The notes under the pieces were generated by a model. That model worked only from the letters and a program-made list of their open reading frames with translations. It made no database searches and was not told the origin of the DNA. Of a stretch of DNA of 31,933 bases, positions 29,804 to 31,933 are shown piece by piece (positions within the stretch are counted from its first letter, which is position 1; each line of letters opens with the position of its first letter). The stretch comes from Agrocybe praecox (lineage: Eukaryota > Basidiomycota > Agaricomycetes > Agaricales > Agrocybaceae): positions 1 to 31,933 of the forward strand of contig CAXHKQ010000144.1 of assembly GCA_964017145.1 (NCBI GenBank). The letters run 5' to 3'. The position numbers and the translations under genes were made by a program.

Positions 29804-31141
29804 ATGTTTCAAAATCTTGCTGAATCCCTTATATCCCAAAACTCTGAGCCTCTTCGTTCTTCTTCCACTTTGCCAAAATTTTCTTTGTCTGATTTTAATG
29901 AATTTTCTATAAACACTTCATTCAAACCTTTCGTCAACATTTCTCCTTCTACTATTTCTGCCTCCTCACCAAAGACCCTTCAGCAAATCCTGCGCCCTAA
30001 TGTCCTTGCTAATCGTCGCCTCACAATGTGGAAGACTCCGTATGCTCTTCGCATGAAAGATACCATCTCGAAATCTTTGCCAGCAGCTCTAGTCAAAGAG
30101 GTTTACGATCTCATGGATGACGCCCTTGCACCCAATACAAAAGCAAATTATGGTGCTGGACTCCTCCGATTTAACAAGTTCTGTGACAAATGGGACATCA
30201 GCAAAGAATCCAGAATGCCTGCATCGCCAGAACTTCTTACGGTGTTCGTCAAGCAAGCATGTGGAAATGTATCAGGCTGCACCGTGAACAGTTGGCTCTT
30301 GGGTCTTCGGAACTGGCACATAGTCAACCGTGCACCATGGCATGGAGATGATTGCTGGGTTGGGTATGCTCACTCACTGGCAAGGAAACAAGGGACTGCA
30401 TTCAAGCGACCCTCTTGTGACCCTGTGTCTATTGAGCACCTACTAGCCCTCCATCGCCGTCTTGATATGTCTAATAGCTTTCACGTAGCCATCTGGGCAG
30501 TGGCTTCAACCACCTTCTTTGGCTGTCACCGCCTGGGAGAAACGACAGTGCCATCAAATTCATTGTACAGTCCTTTATTCCATGCTCAAGCCCGGACAAA
30601 CATCACCTTTCATCCTTCCGGCAGATCAGCTTCATTTCGCATACCATGGACCAAGACCACCAAGGAAGCCGGTGCTACAGTTATTGTCACTGCAGTCTCA
30701 CACGAAGATATCCGTCATTTATGCCCAGTCGCTGCCCTTAAAAGACACCTCGAAATCAACGGGCACTCACCAAATCACATGTCGCTTTTCTCGTTCCGAG
30801 ACGCAAATCATATCTGGTGCCACATGACGAAGCCTATCTTCCTATCCTTTACATCACACATGTGGGAGGCAGACAAACTTAGCGCAATCTCAGGTCACAG
30901 CTTCCGAATTGGTGGCGCTGCTTTCTTGTTGGTGTCTGGAATCAAACCCAAAGTTGTTGCAGCTACAGGCGGCTGGACTTCCCTTGCTTTTCTTTTGTAT
31001 TGGCGTTGTCTTGAAGAAATCATCTCTTTAAACATTTCCCAGGCATACGCCTCTTCTTTGCTGTCTTCTATTTCCACTTTTGTTGATAACTTTTGTGCCA
31101 GACATGGCATCAGATCAGACTCTTTAACATCTTTGTCCTAG
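29804..31141 (+). CDS. Tyrosine recombinase of the retrotransposon
   Basis: The enzyme would insert the circular cDNA of the element by breaking and rejoining DNA through a phosphotyrosine. The frame is intact: 445 residues from ATG 29804 (the open frame reaches further back to 29714 but without ATG). A helical N-terminal DNA-binding part (LAPNTKANYGAGLLRFNKF, about residues 105-140) is followed by the catalytic set: Arg243 in GCHRLGE, His365 and Arg368 in GHSFRIGG, Trp391 in GGWTS and the nucleophile Tyr399 in LLYWR; a Lys in the TKTTKEAG strand is the likely sixth member. All are present, so this is the only part of the element that could still make an active protein. Confidence 0.9.
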   Translation: MFQNLAESLISQNSEPLRSSSTLPKFSLSDFNEFSINTSFKPFVNISPSTISASSPKTLQQILRPNVLANRRLTMWKTPYALRMKDTISKSLPAALVKEVYDLMDDALAPNTKANYGAGLLRFNKFCDKWDISKESRMPASPELLTVFVKQACGNVSGCTVNSWLLGLRNWHIVNRAPWHGDDCWVGYAHSLARKQGTAFKRPSCDPVSIEHLLALHRRLDMSNSFHVAIWAVASTTFFGCHRLGETTVPSNSLYSPLFHAQARTNITFHPSGRSASFRIPWTKTTKEAGATVIVTAVSHEDIRHLCPVAALKRHLEINGHSPNHMSLFSFRDANHIWCHMTKPIFLSFTSHMWEADKLSAISGHSFRIGGAAFLLVSGIKPKVVAATGGWTSLAFLLYWRCLEEIISLNISQAYASSLLSSISTFVDNFCARHGIRSDSLTSLS

Positions 31142-31402
31142 ATTCTCCTTTTCATTCTTACACTTGTTCTCATGCCTTTAATGACCAGGCTTATCTTTGC
31201 TTTTTCCTTGCTCTCGTGCTATCACATGCTTCACGTTCTTATTGCTATTTAACAGACTTGCCTCGTTGATATCAATTGCTTTTAAAGGCCTGCAACGAAT
31301 CACTCATCATAGAATTTCACCTGTATTATCCATGCTCACGCACCATAACTTGTAACACAAATTATTATTATCTCCTCTTTTTATGGTTATCAATGAGGAA
31401 GT

Positions 31403-31482
31403 ATGAGTGAAACTCTATCTTGGGTAGTCACTCTGGCTTACATCTCCATTTCACCCGTGTGCTTTTGGTGAGTTTCACTCAT
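31403..31482. repeat. Inverted repeat, 13-bp arms
   Basis: ATGAGTGAAACTC (31403-31415) and its exact complement (31470-31482), 54 nt apart, downstream of the recombinase gene. It may belong to the terminal structure of the element. Confidence 0.65.
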
Positions 31483-31680
31483 CCCGGTACAGCCACGGGC
31501 CTTCCGGATCCGTTCGCCTCGGCTACCACCCATACGCTCAGGCCTTTGGCGGCCTCCTCTCCTTTCCCGTTCGCGTTCGGTCATCAAGACTCAATACGCG
31601 TTGTCGGGATTGCTTTCGCGGCAGTCACGTGTTCTTTTCCGGACCGCTCGCAACCCACCGCCAAAGACCTCCGCAAACCC

Positions 31681-31708
31681 CCAAAATTCGTATGCCACCG
31701 AATTTTGG
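31681..31708. repeat. Perfect hairpin, 10-bp arms
   Basis: CCAAAATTCG, 8-nt loop, CGAATTTTGG. It sits near the expected 3' end of the retrotransposon. Confidence 0.7.
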
Positions 31709-31933
31709 TTTCTTCATTTTCCTCTCCTTTATTAAACACATATCTCGTATATATTTCATTCAAGATCTATCAACACGAAATTATCTTATGGAATGTGAGT
31801 GCGGGCTATGGCATTCTCGTTTAGCAAGCAAGGACAAATAACGCGTATGCAACCCGCGTCGCGCATCAACGTTCGTGGCAATTTGTCACTTGACCTCGTT
31901 CGCCTCGAACAAAACTTAGACCTCCCACCATCT

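Larger units (their letters stand above)
24890..31720 (+). mobile_element. Tyrosine-recombinase retrotransposon (DIRS/Ngaro-like)
   Basis: Order gag, RT, RNase H, tyrosine recombinase on one strand, with no DDE integrase, defines this class, which integrates through a recombinase instead of an integrase. Limits are approximate: the split terminal repeats expected of the class were not identified, and hairpins at 31403-31482 and 31681-31708 mark the likely 3' region. Three later inserts interrupt it: an intron-like segment (27046-27301), a solo LTR (27417-28329) and a foldback element (29188-29345). Confidence 0.75.
31142..31933. other. 3' end of the retrotransposon and flank
   Basis: No gene accepted. 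T/C-rich 3' sequence, then a GC-richer part (31480-31690) with CCTTCCGGATCC and GTTCGCGTTCGG. The open frame at 31420-31824 has no domain and crosses two inverted repeats, so it is not called. After 31710 the sequence is AT-rich then mixed, and may be the start of flanking DNA or of the terminal repeat. Confidence 0.4.

Noticed and set aside
31420..31824. 134-residue open frame near the right end
   Set aside because: It crosses inverted repeats of the retrotransposon 3' region, changes composition along its length and has no domain.

Overview
The window looks like repeat-rich nuclear DNA of a basidiomycete fungus, probably an Agaricomycete. The reasons are: many spliced reading frames with introns of about 47-57 nt (GT or GC ... 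AG); a KDZ-type transposase tail; a DUF6532-like gene; a spliced MFS transporter remnant; and Copia, tyrosine-recombinase, Tc1/mariner and PIF/Harbinger elements layered into each other. No bacterial-type operon, tRNA, rRNA or CRISPR was seen. Family names come from recognising motifs by eye; no database search was run.

Layout. 1-1907: AT-rich and simple repeats, a 79-bp foldback element and a polypyrimidine tract, with no convincing gene. 1909-5675: a decayed Copia element (C-terminal integrase, reverse transcriptase, RNase H, start of the 3' LTR) split by a 468-bp solo LTR with a perfect 5-bp target duplication. 5676-7690: a duplicated block, a five-exon DUF6532-like gene with one nonsense codon, and a second broken gene fragment. 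7732-10140: the 5' part of a Tc1/mariner copy, then a long LTR-like non-coding stretch. 10220-11452: a spliced minus-strand gene of unknown function. 11493-16113: a Tc1/mariner element with 211-bp terminal inverted repeats whose transposase is split by a complete 3,013-bp PIF/Harbinger element; that element carries an intact Myb/SANT-like gene facing a DDE transposase with four TGA codons. 16116-17570: weak coding signals only. 17570-23125: a probable long-armed DNA transposon holding the 3' end of a KDZ transposase gene, two nested 0.8-kb non-autonomous relatives, minisatellites and a cluster of perfect hairpins. 24034-24686: a minus-strand MFS transporter remnant. About 24.9-31.7 kb: a tyrosine-recombinase retrotransposon (gag, RT-RNase H, recombinase) interrupted by an intron-like segment, a 913-bp solo LTR and a 158-bp foldback element; only its recombinase frame is intact.

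The genes do not form a pathway. The window is a stratified transposon graveyard in which insertions can be ordered because target duplications and reading frames show the pre-insertion state exactly. Seventeen in-frame stop codons in otherwise readable genes can all be explained by single C-to-T or G-to-A changes. I did not find a convincing new biological system. The best leads are the foldback family with 2-bp target duplications, the KDZ-linked inverted-arm family, the intron-like segment inside a retrotransposon RT, two GC-AG introns and a 29-nt intron.
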